Below, in pieces: positions 19,228-29,650 of a stretch of 64,000 bases of DNA. Source of the DNA: Oceanospirillum multiglobuliferum (lineage in GTDB: Bacteria; Pseudomonadota; Gammaproteobacteria; Pseudomonadales; Halomonadaceae); assembly GCF_900167095.1 (NCBI RefSeq), contig NZ_FUXG01000012.1, forward strand, positions 1-64,000. Direction: 5' to 3'. Both the position numbers and the translations under genes were made by a program. The notes beneath the pieces are model-generated. The model saw only the letters and a program-made list of their open reading frames with translations, ran no database searches and had not been told where the DNA came from. Each line of letters begins with the position of its first letter. The first letter of the stretch is position 1.

Positions 19228-19854
19228 ATGCAAAATCCTATTCAATGGCTTGGGCGCGTTATAGTGCTACTGGTTTTGCTGTTCAGTACAACGACCAAGG
19301 CCGAGGGTATCTTGGTGCTGGGTGACAGTTTAAGTGCTGGTTATGGCTTAAAAACAGGCGAGGGCTGGGTGACTTTATTGCAAACCAAACTCAAACAACA
19401 GGGGTATGCACAGCCTGTTATTAACGCCAGTATCAGCGGTGAAACCAGCCAAGGCGGTTTAACCCGCTTACCTGCATTACTCCGACAGCATCAACCTGAT
19501 CTGGTTCTCATCGAACTAGGTGGTAATGATGGTTTACGAGGCTTACCGCTGTCGCAACTGAGCCATAACTTAAGCCAGATGATTCAATACAGCTTAGCAG
19601 CCAATGCCCGTCCGGTGCTGCTGGGTATTCAGCTGCCACCCAACTATGGTCGCCGTTATACCCAAGCTTTTGCACAACTCTATCCTGACTTGGCCGCTCA
19701 ATTTCAGATACCTGTTATGCCCTTTATTCTAGAAGGTATTGGCACTAAAACTGAGCTGATGCAAGCTGATGGCATTCATCCCAAGGCACAAGCTCAGGCG
19801 CAGATACTGGATAATATTTGGCCAGTGCTTGCCCCTGAGCTGGGCTTAAACTAA
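19228..19854 (+). CDS. tesA: Arylesterase / acyl-CoA thioesterase I / lysophospholipase L1 (TesA)
   Basis: A 208-residue SGNH hydrolase with a signal peptide (cleavage near TTTKA/EGILVL), so it acts in the periplasm. The catalytic Ser is in GDSLSAGYG, the oxyanion Gly in SGETSQGG, Asn in ELGGNDGLRG, and the Asp/His pair in ADGIHPKAQAQ. It is the normal size for TesA, which hydrolyses thioesters, aryl esters and lysophospholipids. Its end overlaps by 4 bp the convergent amidotransferase gene. Confidence 0.93.
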   Translation: MQNPIQWLGRVIVLLVLLFSTTTKAEGILVLGDSLSAGYGLKTGEGWVTLLQTKLKQQGYAQPVINASISGETSQGGLTRLPALLRQHQPDLVLIELGGNDGLRGLPLSQLSHNLSQMIQYSLAANARPVLLGIQLPPNYGRRYTQAFAQLYPDLAAQFQIPVMPFILEGIGTKTELMQADGIHPKAQAQAQILDNIWPVLAPELGLN

Positions 19855-20555
19855 AGCGCTAAACAGTAGTTTTTAAAGCGTTGCAGCAATTGGTAAGCCT
19901 CAGGCGTTTCAGTCACTGGCGCTAATAAACCGATCACATCACCGTTGGCAGCATGTTTTTTCTGCCGATGCTCTGAGTACATCTGCATGACTGGTGCCGT
20001 GAACTCTGGGTGAAACTGCATCCCCCAAATGCGCTCGCCAATCCGATACGCATGATGCCCCTCGTAGTGGTTATAAGCCAGCAACACCGCATTGTCTGGC
20101 AGTTGACGCACCGACTGGGTGTGGCTGGCATTGGCGATAAACTCAAGGGGCAGCGCTGCAAAAATCGGGTCTGACTGTGCGGCCTCTGTCAGTTGCACAG
20201 GCACCGTGCCCACCTCTGGCCCCTGAGGGTGATTATCCACACAGCCGCCAAATGTATCGGCTAATAGCTGATGACCAAAGCACACGCCCAGTATCGGCAG
20301 GTTGGTTTTGGCGATCTCTCTCAAGCTATGTTGCAAAGGCTCAAGCCAAGCCTCACGGTCGGTCACCATGCTGTGCGAACCCGTAATCACGATGCCTTTA
20401 TACGCAGAAACATCAGGCACTGGTTCACCCACCTCTGCATGGCAGACATGAATCTCAGCATTTAACGCCTCGGCAAATAGATGCTCAAAATCACCGATCT
20501 GCGCCACCATCTCAGGCAGTGCCGTGCCTGTTTTAATCACTAAAAACTGTGCCAT
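19851..20555 (-). CDS. Class I glutamine amidotransferase (GMP-synthase-like)
   Basis: A 234-residue stand-alone GATase1 domain. The nucleophile Cys is in LGVCFGHQLLADTFGG near residue 80. The His-Glu pair is in WGMQFHPEFTAPVM near residue 180. Proteins of this type hydrolyse glutamine or gamma-glutamyl compounds; some act as gamma-glutamyl-amide hydrolases. No synthase partner is adjacent. It lies just downstream of the DUF1653 and EamA genes on the same strand (3-4 base gaps), so the three form one operon. Confidence 0.85.
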   Translation of the reverse strand: MAQFLVIKTGTALPEMVAQIGDFEHLFAEALNAEIHVCHAEVGEPVPDVSAYKGIVITGSHSMVTDREAWLEPLQHSLREIAKTNLPILGVCFGHQLLADTFGGCVDNHPQGPEVGTVPVQLTEAAQSDPIFAALPLEFIANASHTQSVRQLPDNAVLLAYNHYEGHHAYRIGERIWGMQFHPEFTAPVMQMYSEHRQKKHAANGDVIGLLAPVTETPEAYQLLQRFKNYCLAL

Positions 20556-20558
20556 CGC

Positions 20559-20780
20559 TTATGCCTCGTCCTCTGCACAGAAGGCAAAACGGGGTTGCGC
20601 TTTGCCGTCTATCTCAACGGTTTCGATGAACATGCTTAAGGGGCGTACCCATAAGGCTTGCTCACCATACAGTGGGCGATAGACCACCAGTTCTTCTTCA
20701 GTTTCGCTGTGTTTGGCAACCCCAATCACTTGGTAAAACTGCCCTTTGTAATGCTGATAACGACCGACTTTTAAACTCAT
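20559..20780 (-). CDS. DUF1653 domain protein
   Basis: A 73-residue protein that is almost entirely the DUF1653 domain: VGRYQHYKGQFYQVIGVAKHSETEEELVVYRPLYGE, then WVRPLSMFIETVEIDG. The fold is a small beta barrel of unknown function, common as a short stand-alone gene in bacteria. It sits between the EamA exporter and the amidotransferase with gaps of only 3-4 bases, so it is co-transcribed with both. Confidence 0.88.
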   Translation of the reverse strand: MSLKVGRYQHYKGQFYQVIGVAKHSETEEELVVYRPLYGEQALWVRPLSMFIETVEIDGKAQPRFAFCAEDEA

Positions 20781-20784
20781 GGGA

Positions 20785-21702
20785 TTACCTTGATGTTGGG
20801 GTATGGGGCTTTTGAGCTTTCAGCGCGTTCTTTTTGAACTGCTGTAAAAACAAGCCCGTTAAAATAAAGGCCAAGCCGACCAATGTAGAAGGATAAAGGG
20901 GTTCATCCAGCAAAGTCACAATTAAAATCAGTGAGACAAAAGGCGAAAGAAAAATCAGATTGCTGATTTTGGCCGTTTGCTGCGTTAAGCGCATCGCTTG
21001 CAGCCAACACACAAAGGCCAGCCCCATCTCAAATACCCCCACATAAGCCGCGCCCGCAATACCTTGCCATGAGGGCACCAATAAAGACCCCTGCCATAGA
21101 TTCACTATTGCCAGCAAAGGCAGTGCCAAAACAAAGTTTAGCCATAGCCCCAATACAGGCTCGCGCTGATCTCGCGTGTTTAAAATCCAATAACTTGCCC
21201 AAACTAAAGTGCTGATTAAGGCCAAGCTGACGCCTGTTGCATCACTGAAATTTAAGTCAAAAACTTGTCCACGAGTGGCAATTACCAGCACTCCAAAGTA
21301 GCAGACAATACCCGCCACAATGTCTAGCGGGCGTAGACGCTGTTTCAGAAAGGGCACGGAAAGAAAGGCCAGCGTGAGCGCCCAAGTATAGTTAAGTGCC
21401 TGCGCCTCTTGTGCGGGCAAACGGTTATACGCACTAAAAAGCAGCAGATAATATAGCGTTGGATTAAGCGCGCCATATAGAAGCGACCAGCGCCATTGCG
21501 CGGGGCTGAGTTTAAACAGCAAATGCCATTTTTTTTGTACGCTCAATACCAATGATAAAATCAGTACCGAACTGACCGCCGCCCAAAATAGCAGCTGTGC
21601 AGGGGTTTGCTCGGTTAACGCAATTTTAAAAGCAGTCGCAACCGTAGACCACATGGCAACGGCTGATGAGGCATAAAGTAGCGCTTTGCGCTCTTGGTGC
21701 AT
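20785..21702 (-). CDS. DMT-superfamily EamA-type transporter
   Basis: A 305-residue inner-membrane protein with ten predicted helices in two EamA repeats (about 5-140 and 150-290). AGGA lies about 9 bases before the ATG. The DMT signature appears as EAQALNYTWALTLAFLSVPFLKQRL and again as ISNLIFLSPFVSLILIVTLLDEPL. Such proteins usually export amino acids or other metabolites. It is the first gene of a three-gene unit with DUF1653 and an amidotransferase; the pairing with a glutaminase-like enzyme hints at an amino-acid or amide substrate. Confidence 0.87.
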   Translation of the reverse strand: MHQERKALLYASSAVAMWSTVATAFKIALTEQTPAQLLFWAAVSSVLILSLVLSVQKKWHLLFKLSPAQWRWSLLYGALNPTLYYLLLFSAYNRLPAQEAQALNYTWALTLAFLSVPFLKQRLRPLDIVAGIVCYFGVLVIATRGQVFDLNFSDATGVSLALISTLVWASYWILNTRDQREPVLGLWLNFVLALPLLAIVNLWQGSLLVPSWQGIAGAAYVGVFEMGLAFVCWLQAMRLTQQTAKISNLIFLSPFVSLILIVTLLDEPLYPSTLVGLAFILTGLFLQQFKKNALKAQKPHTPTSR

Positions 21703-21810
21703 GATGAATATCCTAGTGTTTAAATAGCGATCGGTTTGCGTGGCTAACTTAGGCGTTATCGTCAGGCTAGCCTTTATTTATGCGGTATTGTTTGTCACCA
21801 GAGGTGTGTT

Positions 21811-22305
21811 ATGTCACTGAGCCTGAGCGAAGTACAGATCGAACAACAGGCGTTTCGCGCGCAATGTCAGAGTCTTGTGTTATCAACCTTAAATGAACAC
21901 CAATGCCCAGAAACCAGCTACGCCCCCTTTGTCACCGATGACGCAGGCAACCATTATATCTTCGTCAGTGAATTGGCCGCCCATACTCGTCATCTGTTGG
22001 CGAATCAAAAGGTGTCATGGATGCTGATTGCCGACGAACAAGACACACGCCAGATTTTTGCCCGTCGTCGTTTCACCTGCTTAGGGCGCGCGGAAGTGAT
22101 CTCTCGTGACGCGCCTGAATATTCCCCACGTCTTGAACAGATGCAAGCGCAGTTTGGCGAAATTATTGATCTGCTGAAGAGTTTAAATGACTTTTATCTG
22201 ATTAAACTTTGCCCAACACAAGCCACTTACGTGCGCGGCTTTGGGCAAGCTTACCGTTTAACGGGTGAGGGACTCAACGACATTGAGCATCTGCAACGGA
22301 GTTGA
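21811..22305 (+). CDS. HugZ/HutZ-like pyridoxamine-5'-phosphate-oxidase-fold protein
   Basis: A 164-residue split-barrel protein. It starts with QAFRAQCQSLVLSTLNEHQCPETSYAPFVTDDAGNHYIFVSELAAHTRHL and continues with WMLIADEQDTRQIFARRRFTCLGRAEV, typical of the HugZ/HutZ heme-utilisation family. It ends ATYVRGFGQAYRL, the usual C-terminal block. Members bind or degrade heme for iron release. No heme-uptake genes are nearby, so a flavin- or heme-binding housekeeping role is possible. Transcribed alone. Confidence 0.8.
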   Translation: MSLSLSEVQIEQQAFRAQCQSLVLSTLNEHQCPETSYAPFVTDDAGNHYIFVSELAAHTRHLLANQKVSWMLIADEQDTRQIFARRRFTCLGRAEVISRDAPEYSPRLEQMQAQFGEIIDLLKSLNDFYLIKLCPTQATYVRGFGQAYRLTGEGLNDIEHLQRS

Positions 22306-22366
22306 TGCGATCAGATTGTCGACTATCTTAACTGAAGCTTCTGTTTGTTAACCTGCTCCAAAAGCA

Positions 22367-22393
22367 CCCACCGCCTAAGCGGTGGGATGATTG
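22367..22393 (-). terminator. Rho-independent terminator of metE
   Basis: CCCACCGC (22367-22374) and GCGGTGGG (22379-22386) form a perfect 8-bp stem with a 4-base loop. On the minus strand it is followed by TGCTTTT, and it lies about 20 bases after the metE stop. It may also help stop the convergent HugZ-like gene. Confidence 0.7.
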
Positions 22394-22403
22394 CCTCTAG
22401 AAA

Positions 22404-24722
22404 CTAAGCCACCGCTTGTGCTGTTGCACTGGCACGCAGTTGTTGTGCCGCTGCAATCATATTCTCTAAAGCGGGGATCACCTCTTCCCACTGGCGGGTT
22501 TTTAAACCGCAGTCTGGATTCACCCAGAGGCGTTGCGCTGGAATTCGCGTGGCGGCCTGCTGCATCAGGTTCACCATTTGGGCGGTGGTGGGAATATTCG
22601 GTGAGTGAATATCATATACACCAGGGCCGATCTCATTCGGGTATTCGAAGGCTTCAAACACGTCGAGCAGTTCCATATTCGAGCGCGAGGTTTCAATGGT
22701 GATCACGTCAGCATCCATCTGGGCGATGGCTTCGATGATGTCGTTAAACTCGGAATAACACATGTGGGTGTGAATCTGGGTTTCATCTTGCACGCCATTG
22801 GCACTGATGCGGAAGCAGTGGATCGCCCAATCCAAATACTGTTGCCATTCTGCGCGGCGCAGAGGTAAACCTTCACGCAGGGCGGCTTCGTCAATTTGAA
22901 TCACATTCACCCCTGCGGCCTCTAAGTCGAGCACTTCTTGGCGAATCGCCAGCGCCAACTGTAAGCAGCTTTCTTTGCGCGGTTGGTCGTCGCGCACAAA
23001 TGACCAGTTCAGAATGGTGACAGGGCCGGTCAACATGCCTTTCATTGGTTTGTCGGTGAGTGACTGGGCGTAGGTTGTCCATTCAACGGTCATCGCTTTA
23101 GGGCGGCTGATGTCGCCAAACAAAATTGGCGGTTTTACGCAGCGCGAGCCATAAGATTGCACCCAGCCAAATTGGCTGAAGGCGTAACCCTGTAGTTGCT
23201 CGCCAAAGTATTCCACCATGTCGTTGCGCTCAGCTTCGCCATGTACTAGCACGTCTAAGCCGAGTTTTTCTTGCTCCAGTACCGCACGCTCAATTTCTGC
23301 CTGAATATTTCGACGGTATTCCGCTTCGGTGAGGTTGTGCTGTTTATAGGCTTGTCGGGTTTTGCGAATCTCTGCGGTTTGCGGAAATGAGCCGATGGTG
23401 GTGGTCGGATAAAGTGGCAGTTTTAAGTGCTGCGCTTGTTTGGCGATCCGCTCGACATAAGGGCTTTGACGATGCCCAAAGCTGGATAGAATTCCGCCCA
23501 CGGCTGCTTTTACGGCGCTGTTGTGTACGCGATCCGACAGGCGACGGCTGATAATGGCGGCGCGGTTCTCCGCTAACGCATCAGCGACAGAGGCACGACC
23601 TTCATTGATGGCACGGCCTAGCAGTTGAACTTCGGCCAGTTTTTGTTTGGCAAAAGCCAGCCAGTTGAGTAGCTCAGGGTCTAATGCTCGAAGGCTGTTG
23701 GTTTGGCGCTCGCTGTCCAGATCAACGGGCACATGCAGTAACGAGCAGGACGGGGCCAGCCACAAACGCTCACCCAGTTTATCTGCGATAGGCTCTAGCC
23801 AGTCTAACGCGCGGGTGAGATCCGTTTTCCAGATATTACGACCATCCACTACGCCAACCGACAGTACTTTATGAGCAGGCAACCAATCCACAACGGTATT
23901 CACTTCGGCACGGCCACGCACGGCATCAATATGCAGTCCGGCAACGGGCAGGTTACAGGCCAACTGTAGATTGTCTTGCAAGGTGCCAAAGTAGGTGGCC
24001 AATAACAGTTTCGGGCGGTTGGCTTTCAGTTGGTGATAGGCTTGTTCAAAGGCGCGTTTCCAATCGGCATCCAGCTCTGTCACCAACGCAGGTTCATCAA
24101 TTTGCACCCATTCGGCACCCGCTTCCGCCAGTTTTTCCAGCAGTTCGCTGTAAAGGGGCAGCAGTTGAGCTAAGTGATCAAGGCGATGGCTACCCTCTTG
24201 AGATTTGCTTAACCAGAGATAGGTCACAGGGCCAATAATCACGGGTTTGGCATTGATCCCTTGCTGTTGCGCTTCGGCCAACTGGCTGAGTAAACGCTCA
24301 GGGTTCAGGCTAAAGCGGGTTTCAGCGCTCAGTTCCGGCACAATGTAGTGGTAGTTGGTGTCGAACCATTTGGTCATCTCACCTGCGTGTACACAACTGC
24401 AATCTGTGTCGTGGGCAGAACGACCACGGGCAACGCGAAAATACTGATCCAGCTCGCTGCCCTTGTGGCTTAACGCAGCCACTCGCTCTGGCAGATGCCC
24501 TAAGGTGAAGCTCATATCCAGCACTTGATCATAAAGTGAAAAGTCACCCACAGGCACAAAGTCTAAAGCGGACTGCTGTTGCCAGTTCATCTGGCGAATG
24601 CCTTGGGCGCGGGCTAACAACTGTTCAGCCGTTTGTTCGCCTTTCCAGAAAGCCTCTTGGGCAAATTTAAGTTCGCGGTTTGCACCAATGCGAGGGAAAC
24701 CTAGGTTGTGTATAAGCGCCAT
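22404..24722 (-). CDS. metE: Cobalamin-independent methionine synthase
   Basis: A 772-residue MetE that transfers the methyl group of 5-methyltetrahydropteroyl-tri-L-glutamate to homocysteine. I place the start at ATG 24722 ([19 protein letters not shown]) because AAGGA lies 7 bases upstream and the family begins here; an in-frame ATG at 24770 would add 16 unrelated residues. The zinc-binding residues are visible in THMCYSEF and [10 protein letters not shown] conserved [15 protein letters not shown] block precedes them. It is divergent from metR, its usual activator. No cobalamin or SAM riboswitch was seen in the short leader. Confidence 0.96.
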   Translation of the reverse strand: MALIHNLGFPRIGANRELKFAQEAFWKGEQTAEQLLARAQGIRQMNWQQQSALDFVPVGDFSLYDQVLDMSFTLGHLPERVAALSHKGSELDQYFRVARGRSAHDTDCSCVHAGEMTKWFDTNYHYIVPELSAETRFSLNPERLLSQLAEAQQQGINAKPVIIGPVTYLWLSKSQEGSHRLDHLAQLLPLYSELLEKLAEAGAEWVQIDEPALVTELDADWKRAFEQAYHQLKANRPKLLLATYFGTLQDNLQLACNLPVAGLHIDAVRGRAEVNTVVDWLPAHKVLSVGVVDGRNIWKTDLTRALDWLEPIADKLGERLWLAPSCSLLHVPVDLDSERQTNSLRALDPELLNWLAFAKQKLAEVQLLGRAINEGRASVADALAENRAAIISRRLSDRVHNSAVKAAVGGILSSFGHRQSPYVERIAKQAQHLKLPLYPTTTIGSFPQTAEIRKTRQAYKQHNLTEAEYRRNIQAEIERAVLEQEKLGLDVLVHGEAERNDMVEYFGEQLQGYAFSQFGWVQSYGSRCVKPPILFGDISRPKAMTVEWTTYAQSLTDKPMKGMLTGPVTILNWSFVRDDQPRKESCLQLALAIRQEVLDLEAAGVNVIQIDEAALREGLPLRRAEWQQYLDWAIHCFRISANGVQDETQIHTHMCYSEFNDIIEAIAQMDADVITIETSRSNMELLDVFEAFEYPNEIGPGVYDIHSPNIPTTAQMVNLMQQAATRIPAQRLWVNPDCGLKTRQWEEVIPALENMIAAAQQLRASATAQAVA

Positions 24723-24880
24723 GCTATGTCCTTGCTGATGTCGGTTTGTCCCCATGAGGTTGAGTGTCATGGAGACTATAAATGGGTGTGTAAAAACAAT
24801 GGCGCTAGCCTAAAGGCTGTTAATCATGAAAAAAAATGGTAGTTTCTCATCAACCTATTAACTTTATTCATGGATTAATT

Positions 24881-25762
24881 ATGATTGAACGCACCCACCT
24901 GACTATTTTGCGGGCAATTGACCAGTACGGTTCGTTAACCGCGGCTTCTGAAAATTTATTCCTAACCCAGTCAGCGCTCAGTCATACCATTAAGAAACTA
25001 GAGGGGCAGATCGGCAGCCGTTTATGGGAAAAAGATGGGCGCAATATTCGCCTGACACAGGCGGGCGAGTATCTGCTGAAAGAGGCCAATCGGGTATTGC
25101 CTCAGTTGGAGCGTATCGACGAAACCCTCAGTCGATTTGCCAATAGCGAGCAAGGCAGCCTGCATATCGGTATGGAGTGTCACCCTTGTTATCAATGGCT
25201 GTTAAAGGTGGTGGAACCTTTTTTGGAACATTTTCCGGGGGTGGATTTGGATGTCAAACAGCGCTTTCAGTTTGGCGGCATGGCAGCGCTGTTTAACCAT
25301 GATATTGATATTTTAGTCACCCCAGATCCGATTCAAAAGGAGGGGATTATTTTTGAGCCCGTGTTTCCTTATGAGCAGGTTTTGATCGTCAGCACCCATA
25401 ACCCACTGAGCCAAAACGCGTTTATTACGCCAGAACAACTTCGCTCTGAAACGCTGTTCACCTATCCGGTTGAAATTGAGCGCTTGGATATTTTTCAGCA
25501 GTTTTTACTCCCCGCCCACTGTCGCCCGAAAAAGCACAAAACCTTAGAAGCTACAGAGATTATTTTACAGATGGTGGCCGCCAATCGGGGCGTGGCCACT
25601 TTGCCCGCATGGCTAGGACAAGAGTATGCCCAAACCCTGCCGATTGGTTTGGTGCGTTTGGGGCAGGCAGGGCTACACAAACAGATTTATTTGGGGGTGC
25701 GCGAGCAGGAGGTTGAAGGTTTGCATATCCAAACCTTCTTTAAATTGGCTAAGGCTTTTTAA
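24881..25762 (+). CDS. metR: LysR-family methionine regulator MetR
   Basis: A 293-residue LTTR. I take ATG 24881 (MIERTHLTILRAIDQYGSLTAASENLF) as the start because it matches the opening of MetR proteins and has GGA upstream; an earlier in-frame start at 24836 adds unrelated residues. The helix-turn-helix spans about 10-45. The MetR-like effector domain starts with GSLHIGMECHPCYQWLLKVVEPF. MetR activates metE with homocysteine as co-effector. About 160 bases separate the two starts and must hold its sites; I could not pick a convincing TGAA/TTCA pair. Confidence 0.92.
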   Translation: MIERTHLTILRAIDQYGSLTAASENLFLTQSALSHTIKKLEGQIGSRLWEKDGRNIRLTQAGEYLLKEANRVLPQLERIDETLSRFANSEQGSLHIGMECHPCYQWLLKVVEPFLEHFPGVDLDVKQRFQFGGMAALFNHDIDILVTPDPIQKEGIIFEPVFPYEQVLIVSTHNPLSQNAFITPEQLRSETLFTYPVEIERLDIFQQFLLPAHCRPKKHKTLEATEIILQMVAANRGVATLPAWLGQEYAQTLPIGLVRLGQAGLHKQIYLGVREQEVEGLHIQTFFKLAKAF

Positions 25763-25900
25763 ACGATCAGATTTAAAATCTAAACAAGGTCTATTTAAAA
25801 ACTGTAGTTTATCTTGGTTTTTTTAGGGTTTTCACTAGTTATCTTCATAATAAAAACAACTTATTATTAAGCCTCATTCAAAAACAAAAGGATTTTTATT

Positions 25901-26437
25901 ATGCCGTCTAATGTGAACTTTAACTTTGATATTGCAGCGATTGTTTCTGAAATATTTGGTGGAAAAAGCGAGCGGAACGATCTAGCTATTGATGTTCAAA
26001 ATGGAACTAATCAAGACTTTCATGTTGAATGGGATAATTCTGTTGGACATGGTAGCTTTAAAGAAAAAGAAGGGGACTCTTTTCTAAAACACGTTGATGA
26101 AAGTGAGAAAAATCCTAATGCTTCAAGTGTGGTTTTGGGGTTTACAGCTCATGGAGAAGGCTGTAATGTTGTATTGAAAATAAAGCTAAATGATAGAGAT
26201 GACTCATATCTTGGGGTTATGGCAGCAACACCCTCTAATAAACAGAATTACATCAAATCTAAATACTTTGATAAGAGTTTGTCTATGAAGGACTTAGATA
26301 AAGAGTTGGATAAACTAGATAAACACTATGGTGATAAAGGTGCTTTTATTGTTGATATTCCAGAAAATATCAAGGCAGAATTATCTATTGCAGAAGAGAG
26401 TCCAGCTATTTGCTATATCACGTTAAGACAGTCTTAA
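25901..26437 (+). CDS. Hypothetical protein, 178 residues, AT-rich orphan
   Basis: Not recognised. The sequence starts MPSNVNFNFDIAAIVSEIFGG, then alternates short hydrophobic strands with polar turns (LAIDVQNGTNQDFHVEWDN, SVVLGFTAHGEGCNVVLKIKLND), which suggests a beta-sandwich. There is no signal peptide or membrane segment. It has a good ribosome-binding site (AAAAGGA, about 8 bases from ATG). The gene is notably richer in A/T than its neighbours and is framed by its own strong terminator, so it behaves like a single-gene insertion between metR and fdxA. Confidence 0.65.
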   Translation: MPSNVNFNFDIAAIVSEIFGGKSERNDLAIDVQNGTNQDFHVEWDNSVGHGSFKEKEGDSFLKHVDESEKNPNASSVVLGFTAHGEGCNVVLKIKLNDRDDSYLGVMAATPSNKQNYIKSKYFDKSLSMKDLDKELDKLDKHYGDKGAFIVDIPENIKAELSIAEESPAICYITLRQS

Positions 26438-26465
26438 TTATATAGTCTTTATTTAATACAAAAAC

Positions 26466-26500
26466 CTCCGTACTATTTCATAAAATAGTACGGAGTATTA
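26466..26500. terminator. Strong convergent terminator
   Basis: CTCCGTACTATTT (26466-26478) pairs perfectly with AAATAGTACGGAG (26483-26495) around a CATA loop, a 13-bp stem. It serves the orphan gene on the plus strand and probably fdxA on the minus strand. The flanking T-run is short on both sides. Confidence 0.7.
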
Positions 26501-26520
26501 TTACTTTCAGTATGAGTTTT

Positions 26521-26844
26521 TCATCTGACTAATTTCGGCAACTTATCCGGTACGCCGTCCCACTCTGCGGCTTCTGGCAGCGGAGCTTTGCACTCGGTAA
26601 TATTCGGCCAAATTTGCGCCAGTGTTTCGTTCAGTTCAACAAAGTGCTGCATTGCGTTGGGCAGTTCATCCTCTGAGTAGATTGCGTCAGCGGGGCACTC
26701 TGGCTCGCATAACGCACAATCAATGCACTCATCAGGATTGATCACCAAGAAGTTAGGCCCTTCGTAGAAGCAATCAACGGGGCAGACCTCAACGCAGTCG
26801 GTGTATTTACATTGAATGCAGTTGTCGGTGACCACAAATGCCAT
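26521..26844 (-). CDS. fdxA: Seven-iron ferredoxin FdxA
   Basis: A 107-residue ferredoxin of the Azotobacter FdI type. The N-terminal part has [18 protein letters not shown], which supplies ligands for the [3Fe-4S] and [4Fe-4S] clusters, followed by [12 protein letters not shown]. The tail [16 protein letters not shown] matches the FdxA family. It carries electrons at low potential in the cytosol. It is 12 bases downstream of mutS on the same strand, an arrangement common in Pseudomonas and Oceanospirillales genomes. Confidence 0.95.
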   Translation of the reverse strand: MAFVVTDNCIQCKYTDCVEVCPVDCFYEGPNFLVINPDECIDCALCEPECPADAIYSEDELPNAMQHFVELNETLAQIWPNITECKAPLPEAAEWDGVPDKLPKLVR

Positions 26845-26856
26845 CGGTTGTATTCC

Positions 26857-29445
26857 TTATGCGTTATTTAACTGCTTAAGTTCATAGAGTAAGGCCAGTG
26901 CCTGTTTGGGCGTCAGTTCATCAGGGTCTAAGCTGTTCAAGCGCTCCAGCGCAGGGTTAGGCTCGGAGAGGGCAAACAGGTCATTTTGCACCGGTTGATA
27001 TTGCACGGGCTGGCGCTCCTGCACTTGCAGTTCTTGCTGCTCAAGTTGGTGTAGTTTTTCCCGTGCGGTTTGTACCACATTCAGCGGAATACCCGCCAGT
27101 TTAGCCACCTGTAAACCATAGCTTTGGTTGGCGGGGCCGGCCTGCACTTTGTGCATAAAGATGATGTTGTCGTGATGCTCAGTGGCGTTGAGATGCAAGT
27201 TAATCACACCATTGAACTGCTCCGGCAGTGTGGTTAACTCAAAATAGTGCGTCGCAAACAGAGTGTAAGCGCAGAGCTTTTCAGCCAGATAAGCGGCGCA
27301 AGCCCAAGCCAGCGACAAACCATCAAAGGTGCTCGTACCGCGCCCCACTTCATCCATCAACACCAAAGAACAAGGGGTGGCATTGTGCAGAATATTGGCG
27401 GTTTCGGTCATCTCCACCATAAAGGTTGAGCGACCACTGGCTAGGTCATCTGAGGAGCCGATACGGGTAAAAATACGGTCTATTGGGCCAATCATCGCGG
27501 CCTCTGCGGGCACATAACTACCCGTATGCGCCAAGAGCACAATTAAGGCAATTTGGCGCATATAGGTCGATTTACCGCCCATGTTGGGGCCTGTAATCAC
27601 CGCCATACGCGCCTCATTGGTAAAGCTGAGGTCATTAGGCACAAAAGGCGACTCGCTGACCTGCTCCACCACAGGATGGCGGCCTGCTTGAATAGTTATA
27701 CCCGGCTCTTTCACCAGTTGTGGGCGACAAAAGTTCAGGCTTTCTGCACGCTCGGCAAAGTTATTCAGTACATCCAGTTCAGACAAACCGAGAGCCAGAT
27801 TCTGCAAACCCATGAGGTTGAGGTTTAACTGTTCGAGCACCTCATCATACAGGGCTTTTTCTCGGCTCAATGCCCTAGATTTGGCACTTAACGCTTTGTC
27901 TTCAAAGGCTTTTAACTCTGGGGTGATAAAACGCTCAGCGTTTTTCAGCGTTTGGCGGCGAATATAATCCACAGGCGCTTGATCGGATTGCGCGCGGCTG
28001 ATTTCGATGTAATAGCCATGCACACGGTTGTAACCCACTTTTAAGGTGCTGATGCCTGTACGTGCTTTTTCTTGCTCTTCTAAGCGCAGTAAAAACTCCC
28101 CTGCGTTTTCGCTCAGTTGGCGCAGTTCGTCCAGTTCTGGGTCATAACCATCGGCAATCACACCGCCTTCACGTATCACCACGGGTGGATTTTCGCAGAT
28201 GGCGCGTTGCAGCAGATCCGCTTCTGTTGGGAATGGAATCACCAACACTCGCAGATGATCTAAGGCTGGCTCGGTAATGGCGTTGAGCTGTGCTGCCAAA
28301 TCGGGCAGCACTTGCAAACCATCACGCAAACGCGCCAAGTCACGGGGACGCGCACTGCGCAGCGCCACACGAGCTAAAATCCGTTCAATATCACCAATGG
28401 CTTTTAACGCATCGTACAAGCTTTGCCATTGATAGCTGTCTTGAATCGCTTGCACACAAGATTGACGTAGGTGCAATTGATCACGGCACCGAATCGGGCG
28501 ATTCAACCAACGACGCAATAAACGGCTGCCCATTGCGGTGGCGGTGTTGTCCATCACGGAGGCTAAAGTGTGAGTCTGTCCACCACTGAGATTGGTATCA
28601 ATCTCTAAATTGCGTCGACTGGCAGCATCAATCTGTACGCATTCATCACGGGATTCCGCTTGTAATGCACGCACATGAGGCAATCCTGTACGCTGAGTGT
28701 CGCGCACATATTCCAGCAAACAACCTGCGGCACCAATGGCTAAGGTCAGATGTTGGCAACCAAATCCCGCCAAATCGCGGCTTTCAAACTGGCGACAGAG
28801 CTGAGTGGTGGCGCTTTCCGTATCAAACTGCCAAGGCGGCAACAGGCGCACCCCTTTGCGCTGACGCACCGCTGGGGCAAAGTCCCCCGCTTCATCCAGC
28901 AGCAGCTCCGCAGGATCAAGACGCTGCAACTCCGCCAGCAGTGCCCCTTCTTCATTGATCTCTTGCACGGTAAAACGACCACTGGTGACATCCAATACCG
29001 CCAAGCCATACACAGCGCCTGACTGGGTTAATGCCGCCAACAGATTGTCTTTACGCTCGTCTAGCAACGCCTCATCGCTGACCGTGCCGGGGGTTAACAC
29101 CCGCATCACTTTACGCTCAACAGGGCCTTTACTGGTGGCGGGATCACCCACCTGTTCACAAATGGCAACCGACACACCATTGCGAACTAAACGCGCGAGA
29201 TAGTTTTCAGCGGCATGAAATGGAATACCCGCCATTGGAATCGGCTGCCCACCGGATTTCCCCCGCGCCGTTAGGGTAATGTCTAACAGTTGCGCCGCTT
29301 TCTTGGCGTCATCAAAAAACAGCTCGTAAAAATCTCCCATGCGGTAAAACACCAACTCATTGGGGTGTTGTTTTTTGATCTGCAAGTACTGCTGCATCAT
29401 GGGGGTATGCTGTTCGGCGGCCACGGAATTCACCATCTCAATCAT
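26857..29445 (-). CDS. mutS: DNA mismatch repair protein MutS
   Basis: An 862-residue MutS of normal length. The mismatch-reading Phe-X-Glu motif is in [18 protein letters not shown] near residue 40. The lever and clamp region is in the middle. The ATPase has Walker [16 protein letters not shown] near 620, GRSTFMVEM, and Walker [17 protein letters not shown] with HYFELTTL. The C-terminal part retains the short dimerisation tail [21 protein letters not shown]. The start is ATG 29445; an ATG three codons later is an alternative. mutS and fdxA form a two-gene unit. Confidence 0.96.
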   Translation of the reverse strand: MIEMVNSVAAEQHTPMMQQYLQIKKQHPNELVFYRMGDFYELFFDDAKKAAQLLDITLTARGKSGGQPIPMAGIPFHAAENYLARLVRNGVSVAICEQVGDPATSKGPVERKVMRVLTPGTVSDEALLDERKDNLLAALTQSGAVYGLAVLDVTSGRFTVQEINEEGALLAELQRLDPAELLLDEAGDFAPAVRQRKGVRLLPPWQFDTESATTQLCRQFESRDLAGFGCQHLTLAIGAAGCLLEYVRDTQRTGLPHVRALQAESRDECVQIDAASRRNLEIDTNLSGGQTHTLASVMDNTATAMGSRLLRRWLNRPIRCRDQLHLRQSCVQAIQDSYQWQSLYDALKAIGDIERILARVALRSARPRDLARLRDGLQVLPDLAAQLNAITEPALDHLRVLVIPFPTEADLLQRAICENPPVVIREGGVIADGYDPELDELRQLSENAGEFLLRLEEQEKARTGISTLKVGYNRVHGYYIEISRAQSDQAPVDYIRRQTLKNAERFITPELKAFEDKALSAKSRALSREKALYDEVLEQLNLNLMGLQNLALGLSELDVLNNFAERAESLNFCRPQLVKEPGITIQAGRHPVVEQVSESPFVPNDLSFTNEARMAVITGPNMGGKSTYMRQIALIVLLAHTGSYVPAEAAMIGPIDRIFTRIGSSDDLASGRSTFMVEMTETANILHNATPCSLVLMDEVGRGTSTFDGLSLAWACAAYLAEKLCAYTLFATHYFELTTLPEQFNGVINLHLNATEHHDNIIFMHKVQAGPANQSYGLQVAKLAGIPLNVVQTAREKLHQLEQQELQVQERQPVQYQPVQNDLFALSEPNPALERLNSLDPDELTPKQALALLYELKQLNNA

Positions 29446-29610
29446 GCGGTTTGTAAAATGAACCGAGCATTTTACCGAAAGCGAACAGCGGGTTATAGCT
29501 TAATTGGTATTTAACACTGAAAAAGCGGATTAAGAATAGGAATGTATTTACCTGTTAGTAAGAGGAGATAGCCTATATCGCCAAGCTTTAGTTTTTTAAT
29601 CAAAATCAGT

Positions 29611-29638
29611 TATGATAACCAATTATTTAACATGTTAA
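29611..29638 (+). promoter_or_regulatory. Predicted HpaR operator and promoter of the membrane protein-hpaR operon
   Basis: The perfect palindrome TTAACATGTTAA is at 29627-29638, 12 bases before the start codon. A good -10 (TATGAT, 29611-29616) precedes it, so the site would cover positions just after the transcription start, a position suited to repression. The -35 is weak. The same palindrome recurs at all three hpa promoters, which supports autoregulation by HpaR. Confidence 0.65.
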
Positions 29639-29650
29639 TGAGATTTTTAT

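Noticed and set aside
22367-22386. CCCACCGC/GCGGTGGG hairpin considered as a leftover end of an IS200/IS605 element
   Set aside because: It lies directly after metE and is followed by TGCTTTT on the minus strand, so a terminator explains it. No tnpA/tnpB remnant is beside it.
24723-24880. Search for a SAM or cobalamin riboswitch and a MetR box between metE and metR
   Set aside because: The space is short, no riboswitch core is visible, and no TGAA/TTCA arrangement of the right spacing stood out.
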